A stretch of 40,319 bases of DNA from Rhodospirillales bacterium (GCA_028291405.1 JAQGID010000214.1:1-40319); one strand, 5' to 3'; positions 9,040 to 17,764 are shown, counted from the first letter of the stretch. Numbers and translations: made by a program. Notes: a model not told the origin generated them from the letters alone.

Positions 9040-9134
9040 GGGACCGCCCTGGCTCCTCCGCACGCGGCGGGGCGCTTGGCACCCCTGCCGGATGCGGGGT
9101 TGCGGGCGGGGCGCTTACCGCTATGCTCGCCGCC

Positions 9135-10334
9135 ATGACAGACAACCCCGATACCCGCGCCACCATCGCGCTTGCTCCCGGCCGCCAAAAGCGCGCCGAC
9201 GGCGGGCACCCCTGGATCTATTCGAACGAGGTGGTGATGGACGCCGCCGCCAAGGCGCTGCCGCCCGGGGGGCTCGTCACCGTCCGCAAGCCGGACGGCA
9301 AGGCGCTCGGCGTCGCCATCTTCAACTCGCATCCGCTGGTCAGCGCCCGGCTGCTGAGCCGCGATGCGACGAACCGCATCGATCGCCGCTTCTTCGTCCG
9401 CATGCTGCAACGCGCCCTGGCGCCGCGCGAAAAGCTCTTCGCGACACCGCATTACCGCCTCGTCCACGCCGAGGCCGACGGGCTGCCGGGTCTCGTCGTC
9501 GACCGCTTCGGCGACGCGGTCGTCTGCCAGTTCAACACTGCCGGCATGGCGCGTCTGGAAGCCGAGGTGCTCGCGGCGCTCGACGAGGTGCTGGCGCCGA
9601 CGATCGTCGTGCTGCGCAACGACAGCTCGGCGCGGCTCGCCGAGGGCTTGCCGATCGAGACGCGGGTCGTCAAAGGCGAGCTCGCCGGGCCGGTCGAGCT
9701 GATCGAGCACGGCGTCAAATTCGTCGCCGATCTCGCCGGCGGCCAGAAAACCGGCTGGTTCTACGACCAGCGCGACAATCGCCGCTTCGCCGCCGTCCTG
9801 GCCAAGGGCGGCCGCGTCCTCGACCTCTACACCTATGCCGGCGGCTTTGCGGTTGCGGCGGCGGTCGCCGGCGCCGCCGAGGTCATCGGCATCGACCGCT
9901 CGGAACCGGCGCTGGGGCTGGCGGCCGAGGCGGCGTCGCGCAACGGCGTCACGGCGCGCTGCAGCTTCCGCCGCGCCGAGGCCTTCGCCGAGCTCGAGCG
10001 GCTGGCGCTCGCCGGGGAGCGCTTCGACACGGTGATCGCCGATCCGCCGGCCTTCATCAAGTCGAAGAAGGATCACGCCGGCGGCCTCCGCGCCTACCGC
10101 AAGCTGGCCCGCATGGCGACGGCGCTCGTCGCCAAGGGCGGCACGCTGGTCATCGCCTCATGCTCGCACAACGCCGAGCCGGCCGAGTTCGCCGACGCGG
10201 TGCGGCGCGGCATCGCCGACGCCGACCGCAGCGGCCGCATCCTGCGCAGCAGCGGCGCCGACGCCGACCACCCGGTCCACCCGGCATTGCCGGAGAGCGC
10301 CTATCTCAAGGCGCAGACGATCGTGATCGATTAG
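9135..10334 (+). CDS. Class I SAM-dependent rRNA methyltransferase, RlmI family
   Basis: RlmI-type enzymes make 5-methylcytosine in 23S rRNA (C1962 in E. coli). The protein has an N-terminal PUA domain (about 5-85, LAPGRQKRADGGHPWIYSNE), then the EEHEE linker and a Rossmann methyltransferase domain. Motif I is VLDLYTYAGGFAVAAA, an acidic motif follows (IGIDRSEPAL), motif IV is DPPAFIKSKK and the second Cys motif is IASCSHN. The conserved GWFYDQRDNR stretch before motif I is intact. The start is uncertain: ATG 9135 gives the usual N-terminus, ATG 9123 adds four residues, and no strong RBS distinguishes them. Confidence 0.92.
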   Translation: MTDNPDTRATIALAPGRQKRADGGHPWIYSNEVVMDAAAKALPPGGLVTVRKPDGKALGVAIFNSHPLVSARLLSRDATNRIDRRFFVRMLQRALAPREKLFATPHYRLVHAEADGLPGLVVDRFGDAVVCQFNTAGMARLEAEVLAALDEVLAPTIVVLRNDSSARLAEGLPIETRVVKGELAGPVELIEHGVKFVADLAGGQKTGWFYDQRDNRRFAAVLAKGGRVLDLYTYAGGFAVAAAVAGAAEVIGIDRSEPALGLAAEAASRNGVTARCSFRRAEAFAELERLALAGERFDTVIADPPAFIKSKKDHAGGLRAYRKLARMATALVAKGGTLVIASCSHNAEPAEFADAVRRGIADADRSGRILRSSGADADHPVHPALPESAYLKAQTIVID

Positions 10335-10347
10335 GCGTTATCGAACG

Positions 10348-10429
10348 CCGTCATTGCGAGCGTAGCGAAGCAATCCAGGGCCGCCGCACTGGCTGGATTG
10401 CTTCGCCGCTTCGCTTCTCGCAATGACGG
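10348..10429. repeat. Palindromic intergenic repeat (GTCATTGCGAG type)
   Basis: The two arms begin CCGTCATTGCGAGCG and end CGCAATGACGG, with inner complementary blocks GAAGCAATCCAG and CTGGATTGCTTC. It fills the gap between the convergent methyltransferase and kinase genes. Repeats of this exact type are scattered in many alphaproteobacterial genomes. It can fold into a long hairpin and may act as a bidirectional terminator. Confidence 0.85.
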
Positions 10430-10452
10430 TATCCCGGCCGACGACTGGTGCG

Positions 10453-11937
10453 TTACGCCTGCCGCCGCGCGCCTTCGACGAGCGGGTCAGTGGCCGGAAT
10501 GCGCGGCTGCGGCTCGGCCTCGAAACGCTCGTTGACGGCGAGCGGCGCCGGCAGGATCAGTCGAAAGACGGTTCCCTGGGCGCCGCTGGCGACGAGCGCG
10601 ATATCGCCCCCATGGGCCCGCATGATCTCGCGCGCGATCGCGAGGCCGAGTCCGGTCCCGCCGCGCCGCGCCGAGCCGGTGAAGGGCTGGAAGAGATTGG
10701 CACGCGCCTTGGGCGGCATGCCGGGACCGTCGTCGGCGACATCAATGGCGATTTGGCCGTCCTGCTGCCGCGCGACGATGGCGAGCTGCTGCGCTCCCGC
10801 CTCGAAGGCGTTCTGGCAGAGGTTGAACAGGACGCGATAGAGCTGGTCGCGGTCGGCCTCGACCGCGAGATTGCGCGCCACCTCGTTGGCGAGATGCGGC
10901 TCGGGGAGCTGCGCCCCGCCCGGCCGCGCCGGCACGAGCGCCTCGGCGATCTCGTCGACCAGCGGCGCCAGGGCGAAGCGGTGGCGGTCGAGCGTCTCCG
11001 GCCGCTCGCGCGTGAAGTCGAGCGTCCGCGTGCAGAGCGCGACGGCGCGGTCGATCGCCGCCAGCAGCGTCGGCGCGACGCGGCGGACCTCCGGCGCGGC
11101 GCTGCCGGCCAGCCCATCCGAGACCAGCCGCGCGGTCGATAGGATGCCGCGGAGATCGTGGTTGATCTTGGTGACCGCGGTGCCCAGCGCCGCGAGGCGG
11201 GCCTGCTGGCGCAGCGCCTCGCGCACCGTTTCCTGCATCGTCGCGAGCTCGCGCTGGGCGACGCCGATCTCGTCGTTGCGCGAGCTCGGCACGATGATGC
11301 GGCTGGCATCCTCGGGATCGGCGCGAAACGCCATCATCGCGCCGGTGATGCGCCGCATCGGCCGAACGAGAAAATATTGCAGGCTCAGAAAGACCAGAAT
11401 GGCGGTGCCGACCGAGATGAAGATCGACATGTCGAGGATGCGCAGGGCGACGATCCACATCGATTTCCGGAGCGGCTGCTCGCGCAGCAGCACCTCGACA
11501 GTCGATCCCGCCTCGTTCGGCGAGGCGCCGAGAACCCGCAGGACACGGTCGCCCGAGCCGAACATCGTGACGAAGGCGTCGCGTACCGAAGCGACGAAGC
11601 CGCCCTCGCGCAGATCGACGACGGCATCGACCGACGGCGGCATCGCGCTGCCGATCATCAGCGTCATATCATTGTGCTTGTGCAGCACGATGCCGAGCGC
11701 ACCGACGCGATCGAGCAACTGATCGGCGATCGGCTGGCTGACGACGTTGTCCGGCGTCGCCTCGAGCGCCAGCACGGCAAGCCGTGCCGCGGCAATATGG
11801 CTGTCGAGATACGTCAGTCGGTTGCGCGCCAGCGACGGCACGAAGAACAGCACCTCGCAGACCATGACGAACAGGATCGTATGGACCAGTAGGCGCGCCG
11901 AGAGGCCGCGCAGAAAAGGCGGCAGAAACCGCAACAT
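10453..11937 (-). CDS. Sensor histidine kinase with periplasmic domain and HAMP (orphan)
   Basis: This is a 494-residue kinase: TM1 at about 16-34, a periplasmic sensor region of about 130 residues, TM2 at about 166-190, a HAMP linker from VRPMRRITGAMM, then the phosphoacceptor His260 in TKINHDLRGILSTA. The ATPase domain has the N-box NLCQNAFEAG, G1 VADDGPGM and G2 GGTGLGLAIA. The NHDLRG H-box differs from the commoner SHELRTP form. Start 11937 (MLRFLPPFLRGL) places TM1 normally; six more codons are open upstream. No response regulator is adjacent. The gene lies between two palindromic repeats. Confidence 0.92.
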   Translation of the reverse strand: MLRFLPPFLRGLSARLLVHTILFVMVCEVLFFVPSLARNRLTYLDSHIAAARLAVLALEATPDNVVSQPIADQLLDRVGALGIVLHKHNDMTLMIGSAMPPSVDAVVDLREGGFVASVRDAFVTMFGSGDRVLRVLGASPNEAGSTVEVLLREQPLRKSMWIVALRILDMSIFISVGTAILVFLSLQYFLVRPMRRITGAMMAFRADPEDASRIIVPSSRNDEIGVAQRELATMQETVREALRQQARLAALGTAVTKINHDLRGILSTARLVSDGLAGSAAPEVRRVAPTLLAAIDRAVALCTRTLDFTRERPETLDRHRFALAPLVDEIAEALVPARPGGAQLPEPHLANEVARNLAVEADRDQLYRVLFNLCQNAFEAGAQQLAIVARQQDGQIAIDVADDGPGMPPKARANLFQPFTGSARRGGTGLGLAIAREIMRAHGGDIALVASGAQGTVFRLILPAPLAVNERFEAEPQPRIPATDPLVEGARRQA

Positions 11938-12058
11938 CGCGCCAGCATAGCACAAGATTGCCGGCCCGGGTCGTTCACGGAAGCGTCAGGGGACGCATGC
12001 GATTTTTCTCGAAGGGTTGTGCCAGATCGTCGCGATCGGCCGCGCGACTACCCTCTGT

Positions 12059-12147
12059 CGTCATGGCCGGGCTTGACCCGGCCATCCATGTCTTTCCGAT
12101 GCGGCAAGATAGAGGCGTGGATGCCCGGGTCGAGCCCGGGCATGACG
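12059..12147. repeat. Palindromic intergenic repeat (GTCATGGCCGGGCTTGACCC type)
   Basis: Arms CGTCATGGCCGGGCTTGACC and GGTCGAGCCCGGGCATGACG enclose about 45 bases, with inner CATCCA / TGGATG pairing. This is a second family of alphaproteobacterial intergenic palindrome. It lies between the start of the kinase gene and the end of rhlE, both on the minus strand, and could terminate rhlE transcription. Confidence 0.85.
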
Positions 12148-12171
12148 TGTTAGAGAGCTGTATCGACCGGC

Positions 12172-13548
12172 CTATCGCCAGCTGCTCGGACGCTGGTTCT
12201 GCGACTGACGTACCGCCGCGGCCGGGCCGCGCTCGGCCGGGCGGTCGTTCGACGGCCGGCCTTGCTGCGGACGTCCCTGGCCCTGGCGGGAAGGGCCTTG
12301 CCGGTTCTGTGCCGGGCGCCCGCCGTTGCGATTGCCGCCGGGGCGGCCAGACCGCGGCGGACGGTGGTCGGCCGGCATCGCCGCGACCGGCACCTGGCCG
12401 GCCGGATACGGATGGTCGGTGACGACCGGAACCTTGCGGTTGATCAGCTTCTCGATGTCGCGGAGGAAGGCGCGCTCCTCGCTGTCGCAGAACGAGATTG
12501 CGATCCCGTCGGTGCCGGCCCGCGCCGTGCGGCCGATGCGATGGACATAGCTTTCCGGCTCGTTCGGCAGGTCGAAGTTGATGACGTGGCTGATGCCGTC
12601 GATGTCGATGCCGCGCGCCGCGATGTCGGTCGCCACCAGGATGCGGGTGCGGCCGCTGCGGAAGTTCTCGAGCGCCCGCTGGCGCGCGCTCTGCGACTTG
12701 TTGCCGTGGATCGCCTCGGCCGGGATGCGGCCCTTCTCGAGATCCTCGGCGACGCGGTTGGCGCCGTGCTTGGTGCGAGTGAAGACGAGGGCGCGCTCGA
12801 TCGTCTTGTCGGCGAGCAGCGAGGCGAGCAGCGCCCGCTTGTTGCCGCGGTCGACGAAGAGAACGCGCTGGTCGATGCGCTCGGCGGTCGAGGCCACCGG
12901 GTTGACCGCGACCTCGACCGGATCCTTGAGGATGCTGGCGGCGAGGCGGGCGATGTCCGGCGGCATCGTCGCCGAGAAGAACAGCGTCTGGCGCTTTTGC
13001 GGCAGGGTCTTGATGACCTTGCGGATGTCATGGATGAAGCCCATGTCGAGCATCCGGTCGGCCTCGTCGAGGACGAAGATCTCGACGCGGTCGAGGATTA
13101 CGTGGCCCTGCTCCATGAGATCGAGCAGGCGGCCGGGGGTCGCGATCAGCACGTCGACGCCGCGCGCCATGGCATCGACCTGTGGCTTCTGTCCGACGCC
13201 GCCGTAGATCACCGTCTGGCGCAGTCCGACGAACTTGCCGTAAAGGCGGAAGCTCTCGCCGATCTGGATCGCCAGCTCGCGGGTCGGGGTCAGGATCAGG
13301 CTGCGGGCGCGGCGCGGTCCGGCCGTCGGACGCTTGCCGTCGGCGGCGTTGGCGCCGAGCCGCTGCAGCATCGGCAGCGCGAAGGCGGCGGTCTTGCCGG
13401 TGCCGGTCTGGGCGCAGCCCTGAAGGTCGCGGCCGGCGAGGAGATGCGGAATCGCCTGCGCCTGGATCGGCGTCGGCGTCGTGTAGTTCTCGGCGCTGAC
13501 GGCGCGCAGGATTGGCTCGATCAGATCGAGCTCGGAGAATGATTGCAC
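12172..13548 (-). CDS. rhlE: DEAD-box ATP-dependent RNA helicase, RhlE type
   Basis: This is a 458-residue RNA helicase. In order: Q motif ([11 protein letters not shown]), Walker [30 protein letters not shown] box ([13 protein letters not shown]), SAT (FSATMP), then the second RecA domain with [13 protein letters not shown] and [10 protein letters not shown]. The C-terminal 70 residues are a Gly/Arg/Gln/Pro-rich basic tail that probably binds RNA unspecifically. RhlE-type helicases act in ribosome assembly and RNA decay and are often cold-induced. The N-terminus [17 protein letters not shown] is canonical. Confidence 0.94.
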   Translation of the reverse strand: MQSFSELDLIEPILRAVSAENYTTPTPIQAQAIPHLLAGRDLQGCAQTGTGKTAAFALPMLQRLGANAADGKRPTAGPRRARSLILTPTRELAIQIGESFRLYGKFVGLRQTVIYGGVGQKPQVDAMARGVDVLIATPGRLLDLMEQGHVILDRVEIFVLDEADRMLDMGFIHDIRKVIKTLPQKRQTLFFSATMPPDIARLAASILKDPVEVAVNPVASTAERIDQRVLFVDRGNKRALLASLLADKTIERALVFTRTKHGANRVAEDLEKGRIPAEAIHGNKSQSARQRALENFRSGRTRILVATDIAARGIDIDGISHVINFDLPNEPESYVHRIGRTARAGTDGIAISFCDSEERAFLRDIEKLINRKVPVVTDHPYPAGQVPVAAMPADHRPPRSGRPGGNRNGGRPAQNRQGPSRQGQGRPQQGRPSNDRPAERGPAAAVRQSQNQRPSSWR

Positions 13549-13948
13549 TATGTCTCTTTCAGAATAAGGCCGTCATTCACCGCGCGCCGGAATGGTGCGT
13601 CGCTGGACGGCTCGGAGAGGGGATGGATGAATTCGAACCTTGCGCTCTGTCGGGCCCAACCCTGGGGTCGCCCGTCTTTCCTGTCAAAGGCTCGCCCCGC
13701 GCGCTCCGGGGAAGCTAGTTCTTCGTGATCATCCTGCGATGCGGCGGCTGGGCCTTCGGCACTACCGCCCTGCGCGATCGCGGGACTGGACCTTTTAACG
13801 TCCAAGGGTTAATTGCGCCTTAAGACGCCGGAAGTCAAGGTCAGCGATGCTGACCATCTCAGCGTGCGATCCGAGAACCGGCGATTGCGGCGTCCCGCGG
13901 CAGTCCTTAATGTCGCAGCAAAGCCCGATCACTAGGAGGAAACCGGCC
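13549..13948. other. 400-bp divergent intergenic region
   Basis: This region separates the divergent rhlE and FAH genes. Short open frames occur on both strands (for example 13548-13805 minus) but none has an RBS or recognisable protein content. The only features seen are the TTAA-N7-TTAA site at 13809-13823 and the AGGAGGA RBS at 13934-13940. No RNA gene was recognised. Confidence 0.6.
13809..13823. promoter_or_regulatory. TTAA-N7-TTAA, candidate CtrA site
   Basis: TTAATTGCGCCTTAA matches the CtrA box TTAA-N7-TTAA; on the minus strand it extends to TTAA-N7-TTAAC. It lies 126 bases before the FAH gene and 260 bases before rhlE, in opposite directions. A further TTAA at 13795 sits nearby with different spacing. 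The assignment is inference. Confidence 0.35.
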
Positions 13949-14857
13949 GTGAAGCTCGTGACGTTCCGACAAGACGACACGCTCGCCCTCGGGGCGCTCG
14001 ACGCGACGCGCGGCATTCTCGATCTCGCAACGGCGGCGAAGGCGCTGCTCGGGCGCGAGCTGCCGGCGACCATGCAGGGTCTGATCGACGGCGGCGCGCC
14101 GGCGCTGTCTCTGGCGCGCGAGACTCTGGCGACGGCGCTGACGCATGGCAACGCGAAGTTCCTGCCGCTCGCGGGTACGCGGCTCGCGGCGCCGCTGCCG
14201 TCGCCGCGCAAGAACGTCTTCTGCGTCGGCCAGAACTACAAGGCGCATATCGCCGAGATGGCGCGGTCGTTCGGCCGCGAGCCAAATTATCCCAAGATCC
14301 CGATGTTCTTCAGCAAGCCGGCGACGACGGTGGTCGGGCAGGACGATCCCGTCGAGCGGCATGCGAAGCACACGAGCAAGCTCGACTACGAGGTCGAGCT
14401 TGCGGTCGTCATCGGCACGCGCGGCCGCGATATCGCCGAGGGCGACGCGATGAAGCACGTCTTCGGCTACACCGTCGTCAACGACGTGACGGCGCGCGAC
14501 GCGCAGCAGGCGCACGGGCAGTTCTTCAAGGGCAAGAGCTTCGACAGCTTCTGCCCGATGGGTCCCTGCATCGTCACCGCCGACGAGTTCGGCGAGCCCG
14601 GCGGCCACAGGCTGTCGCTCAAGGTCAACGGCAAGATCCGCCAGGATTCCGATACGGCCGATCTCTATTTCTCGGTGCCGCAGCTGATCGCCAGCCTGTC
14701 GGCGGCGCTGACCCTCGACCCCGGCGACGTCGTCGCGACGGGGACGCCGAGCGGTGTCGCCCAGGGGATGAACCCGCCGGCATGGCTGCAAGTCGGCGAC
14801 GTCATGGAGGCCGAGGTCGACGGCATTGGCGTTCTGCGCAACAAGATCGTCGACTGA
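13949..14857 (+). CDS. Fumarylacetoacetate hydrolase family protein
   Basis: This is a 302-residue member of the FAH superfamily, whose enzymes cleave C-C bonds or decarboxylate and isomerise 2-oxo acids from aromatic degradation. Metal ligands are visible as E148-x-E150 (LDYEVELAVVIG) with the downstream Asp in VVNDVTARDAQ. CVGQNYKAH and the C-terminal GDVVATGTPSGVA loop are typical. The start is GTG 13949, chosen for the AGGAGGA RBS 8 bases upstream and the usual MKLVTF N-terminus. It converges on metZ with a 6-base gap. The substrate is unknown. Confidence 0.92.
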   Translation: MKLVTFRQDDTLALGALDATRGILDLATAAKALLGRELPATMQGLIDGGAPALSLARETLATALTHGNAKFLPLAGTRLAAPLPSPRKNVFCVGQNYKAHIAEMARSFGREPNYPKIPMFFSKPATTVVGQDDPVERHAKHTSKLDYEVELAVVIGTRGRDIAEGDAMKHVFGYTVVNDVTARDAQQAHGQFFKGKSFDSFCPMGPCIVTADEFGEPGGHRLSLKVNGKIRQDSDTADLYFSVPQLIASLSAALTLDPGDVVATGTPSGVAQGMNPPAWLQVGDVMEAEVDGIGVLRNKIVD

Positions 14858-14863
14858 CCCCCG

Positions 14864-16084
14864 TCAGATCTCGGCGAGGGCGCGGTCGATGTCCTCCTCG
14901 AGGTCCTCGACGTCCTCGAGCCCGACCGAGAGGCGGAGCACCGCCGGGCTGATGCCGAGGGCGGCGCGCTCGGGCTCCGTCAGGTTCGAATGCGTCGTCG
15001 TTGCCGGGTGGCAGATCAGGCTCTTGGCGTCGCCGAGGTTATTCGAAAGGTCGATCACCGCGAGCCCGTCCATGAAGTGAAACGCTGCCGATTTGCCCCC
15101 CTTGGGGGCAAAGGCGATCAAAGGCCCGCCGTTCTTCATCTGGCGCTGCGCCAGCGCGTATTGCGGATGGCTTTTCAGCCCGGGATAGATCACCTGCTCG
15201 ATCTTGGGATGCGCTTCGAGGAAGGCGGCGAGGCGCTCGGCGTTGCGGACGTGCTGCTCGACGCGCAGCTCCAGCGTCTCGAGGCCCTTCAGCGCGACCC
15301 AGGCGTTGAAGGGGCTGAGCGACGGGCCGGTATGGCGCAGGAAGGGCGCCAGCTCGTCCTTCATGAAGGCGGCGGAGCCGAGCACCGCGCCGCCGAGGGT
15401 GCGCCCCTGCCCGTCGATGTGCTTGGTCGTCGAATAGACGACGACGTCGGCGCCGAGCTCCAGCGGCTTCTGGCCGAGCGGCGTCGCGAAGACATTGTCG
15501 ACGACGACCCGAGCCCCCGCCGCGTGGGCGAGCTCGGCGACCGCGGCGATGTCGACCAGCTCGAGCACCGGGTTCGACGGGCTCTCGAGGAAGACGGCGC
15601 GGGCACCCTTCGCCAGCGCCTTCTCCCATTCGCCGAGGTCGCGGCCATCGACCAGCACGGTCTCGAAACCATAGCGCGGCAGCAGCTGCGCCACGATGTA
15701 GTGGCACGAGCCGAAGAGGGCGCGCGAGGCGACGACCCGGTCGCCGGCGCGCAGCTGGCACATCAGCGCAGCGAAGACCGCGGCCATGCCGCTGGCGACC
15801 GAGCGGCAGCCCTCGGCACCCTCGATGAGCCGCAGCCGCTCCTCGAACATGTTGACCGTCGGGCTGGCATAGCGCGAGTAGAGGAAGCGCGAGCCGTCCT
15901 GCCTGATGAAGGCCTGCTCGGCCTCCTCGGCGCTTTCGAAGACATAGCCGGAGTTGAGGAAGATCGCTTCGCTGGTCTCGTGGTTGAGGCTGCGCGTGCT
16001 GCCGCCCCGCACCATCAGCGTGCGCGGCCGGAGGGCGCGGTCGCTGGGCGCGGCGGTCGCGGTGCGGGCGGGCTTGTCGGTCAT
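14864..16084 (-). CDS. metZ: O-succinylhomoserine sulfhydrylase MetZ
   Basis: MetZ is a PLP enzyme that makes homocysteine from O-succinylhomoserine and sulfide, in the direct-sulfhydrylation branch of methionine synthesis. It is a 406-residue Cys/Met-metabolism family member. The PLP lysine is K221 in YSTTKHIDGQGR; SRYASPTVNMFEERL, SGMAAVFAAL and the C-terminal RLSVGLEDVEDLEEDI are characteristic. The MetZ assignment over cystathionine gamma-synthase/lyase rests on the GQGRTLGGAVLGS stretch and on the SAM-II riboswitch leader, which in alphaproteobacteria usually controls metZ or metA. The start at 16084 follows AAGGAGAG. Confidence 0.92.
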   Translation of the reverse strand: MTDKPARTATAAPSDRALRPRTLMVRGGSTRSLNHETSEAIFLNSGYVFESAEEAEQAFIRQDGSRFLYSRYASPTVNMFEERLRLIEGAEGCRSVASGMAAVFAALMCQLRAGDRVVASRALFGSCHYIVAQLLPRYGFETVLVDGRDLGEWEKALAKGARAVFLESPSNPVLELVDIAAVAELAHAAGARVVVDNVFATPLGQKPLELGADVVVYSTTKHIDGQGRTLGGAVLGSAAFMKDELAPFLRHTGPSLSPFNAWVALKGLETLELRVEQHVRNAERLAAFLEAHPKIEQVIYPGLKSHPQYALAQRQMKNGGPLIAFAPKGGKSAAFHFMDGLAVIDLSNNLGDAKSLICHPATTTHSNLTEPERAALGISPAVLRLSVGLEDVEDLEEDIDRALAEI

Positions 16085-16123
16085 CGAACTCTCCTTGCCA
16101 GACTCTCGAGTCGACCGGCCGGA

Positions 16124-16160
16124 AACGAAAAAGCCCCGATCCCGCAAAGGGTCAGGGCTC
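16124..16160 (-). terminator. Intrinsic terminator in the metZ leader (attenuator)
   Basis: On the minus strand AGCCCTGACCC pairs with GGGATCGGGGCT, with one bulged base and a short loop, and is followed by CTTTTTCG. It lies between the SAM-II aptamer and the metZ RBS, so it is positioned to stop transcription when SAM is bound. Confidence 0.8.
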
Positions 16161-16171
16161 GCCGACGACTC

Positions 16172-16232
16172 CCCGACCTTTTAGCGGATTTTTTCACGTG
16201 GTCCGCAAGCCGGCCGGCTCAAATCTCCACGG
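16172..16232 (-). ncRNA. SAM-II riboswitch
   Basis: The leader RNA of metZ matches the SAM-II consensus. Stem P1 is CGUGG (16231-16227) with CCACG (16201-16197), followed by GAUUUG and CCGGCUUGC. The pseudoknot pairs GCGGA (16206-16202) with UCCGC (16188-16184), and the conserved GCUAAA follows in the 3' strand. SAM-II aptamers are small H-type pseudoknots that lower expression of methionine genes when S-adenosylmethionine is plentiful. A terminator hairpin lies directly downstream. Confidence 0.92.
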
Positions 16233-16242
16233 TAACGCCGCC

Positions 16243-16287
16243 GCTTTACGCGCCGGCGACAATTCTGTCAAGGCGGCCTTCTGTCAA
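16243..16287 (-). promoter_or_regulatory. metZ: metZ promoter with duplicated -35 box
   Basis: On the minus strand TTGACA (16271-16266) is a perfect -35 box. Exactly 17 bases later comes TAAAGC (16248-16243) as a weak -10, and the expected start point falls just before the riboswitch. A 16-bp tandem duplication gives a second TTGACA at 16287-16282. Confidence 0.6.
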
Positions 16288-16294
16288 GGCGGCC
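16263..16294. repeat. 16-bp tandem duplication
   Basis: TTCTGTCAAGGCGGCC occurs twice without a gap (16263-16278 and 16279-16294). Each copy holds one TTGACA hexamer on the minus strand. Confidence 0.95.
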
Positions 16295-16330
16295 TGTGGA
16301 GGCGGTGCCCGCCTCGACAGGCCGGAGCGG

Positions 16331-17704
16331 TCAGGTCGCCGTCGCGACCTCGGGCACCGCCTCGATGAGCGCCGGCGCATCGGGCTCGCCGACGATCAGC
16401 TTGCGCGGCACCAGCATCATCAGCCCGGCGCCGATCGCGAGCAGCGCGCCGATCACGATCATCGGCGCGGTGAAGGCGCCGGTCAGATCGCGCATGATCC
16501 CCATGATCAGCGGGCTCAACGTCGCGCCCATGATGCCGACGACGTTGATGAAGGCGATCCCCGCGGGATGCGCCTCGCGCGGCAGGACCATCGCCGGCAG
16601 GGTGAACATGATCGGCCATACCGGGGTGACGCAGACCGACGCTGCGGTCAGCGCCGCCAGCTGCCAGGCCGGGTTGCCGACCAGGGCGGCGGCCACCCAA
16701 AATCCCGCGCCGCAGAGGATCGGGATGATGCAGTTCCAGTAGCGCTCCTCGGTCCGGTCAGACCACATCGCCCAGAGCGGCAGCGCGATCAGGGTACAGG
16801 CGAAGGGAATCGCCGTCAGCAGGCCGATCTCCCAATACGGCATGTCCGGTCGCGTGACGCCGCGCAGGATCTGCGGCAGCCAATTGGCCAGCGCGCTGAA
16901 GCTCGCGATCATCGTGCCGAAGGAGACCGAGAGGAGAAGATTGTTGCGGCTCAGCAGATGCCGCGTGACGGAGCGCTTCGGACCCGCCGCGGCGACCTTG
17001 TCGCGCTTCGCCGCATCGACGTCGATCGCCGCCTGCAGCGTCCGCTTCTCCTCGTCGGTCAGCCATTTGGCGTCGCGCGGCCGGTCGGTCAGGTAGAACC
17101 AGGCGATGATTCCGAAGATGACCGCGGGCAGGCCTTCGATCAGGAACAGCCAGCGCCACCCGGCGATGCCGAGGAAGCCGTTCATCCCGAGGATGACGCC
17201 CGAGATCATCGCGCCCGTCATATTTGCGACCGGTTGCGAGATCATGAAGCTGGCGTTGGCACGGGCGCGGTAATACTGCGGAAACCAGTAGGTCAGGTAG
17301 AGCACGAGGCCGGGCGCGAAGCCGGCCTCGGCGATGCCGACGAGGGCGCGGGCGCCGAGCAGGCTCCAGGCGCCGACGACGAACATGCAGCCGACCGAGG
17401 CGATGCCCCAGGTCACCATGATGCGTGCCAGCCAGCGCCGCGCGCCGACCCGCGCCATGATGAGATTGCTGGGAATCTCGCAGATAAAATAGAAGGTCGA
17501 GAACACCGCGATCGACGTGCCGAACATCGAGGCGGAGATGCCGAGGTCCTTGTTCATCGTCAGCGCGGCGAAGCCGACGTTGCTGCGATCCATGTAGTTG
17601 ATCGTCATCAGGATGAAGAGAAACCAGAGAAACCGGCGCGAGACCTTCTTGATCGCGCGGGCTTCCTTCTCGGCCTGGATCGAGCTGGGCTCGGCCATCG
17701 ACAT
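16331..17704 (-). CDS. MFS transporter, anion:cation symporter (ACS)-like
   Basis: This is a 457-residue major facilitator with 12 predicted TM helices and a central cytoplasmic loop (about 200-240). The N-terminal block INYMDRSNVGFAALTMNKDL is typical of the ACS family of organic-anion permeases (phthalate, glucarate, tartrate types). The loop 2-3 motif is reduced to IMARVGARRW. The substrate is likely a carboxylate but cannot be fixed. The start at 17704 follows GGGAGG by 8 bases. It lies downstream of another MFS gene on the same strand, with a GC hairpin (17765-17780) between them. Confidence 0.9.
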   Translation of the reverse strand: MSMAEPSSIQAEKEARAIKKVSRRFLWFLFILMTINYMDRSNVGFAALTMNKDLGISASMFGTSIAVFSTFYFICEIPSNLIMARVGARRWLARIMVTWGIASVGCMFVVGAWSLLGARALVGIAEAGFAPGLVLYLTYWFPQYYRARANASFMISQPVANMTGAMISGVILGMNGFLGIAGWRWLFLIEGLPAVIFGIIAWFYLTDRPRDAKWLTDEEKRTLQAAIDVDAAKRDKVAAAGPKRSVTRHLLSRNNLLLSVSFGTMIASFSALANWLPQILRGVTRPDMPYWEIGLLTAIPFACTLIALPLWAMWSDRTEERYWNCIIPILCGAGFWVAAALVGNPAWQLAALTAASVCVTPVWPIMFTLPAMVLPREAHPAGIAFINVVGIMGATLSPLIMGIMRDLTGAFTAPMIVIGALLAIGAGLMMLVPRKLIVGEPDAPALIEAVPEVATAT

Positions 17705-17764
17705 GCGATTTTCCTCCCTTCGAGCCGGCGCGCTTTCCGCGGCCTGTCCGCTCGGATCCTAAAT

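Noticed and set aside
13625-13660. tRNA-like GGTTCGAATTC on the minus strand
   Set aside because: The T-arm-like words have no matching stem, and no acceptor or anticodon arm can be folded around them.
13548-13805. 85-codon frame upstream of rhlE on the minus strand
   Set aside because: No RBS, no recognisable domain, and it occupies the promoter region of rhlE.
16263-16294. The two 16-bp units as a CRISPR or larger repeat array
   Set aside because: Only two copies exist, directly adjacent with no spacer. It is a simple tandem duplication.
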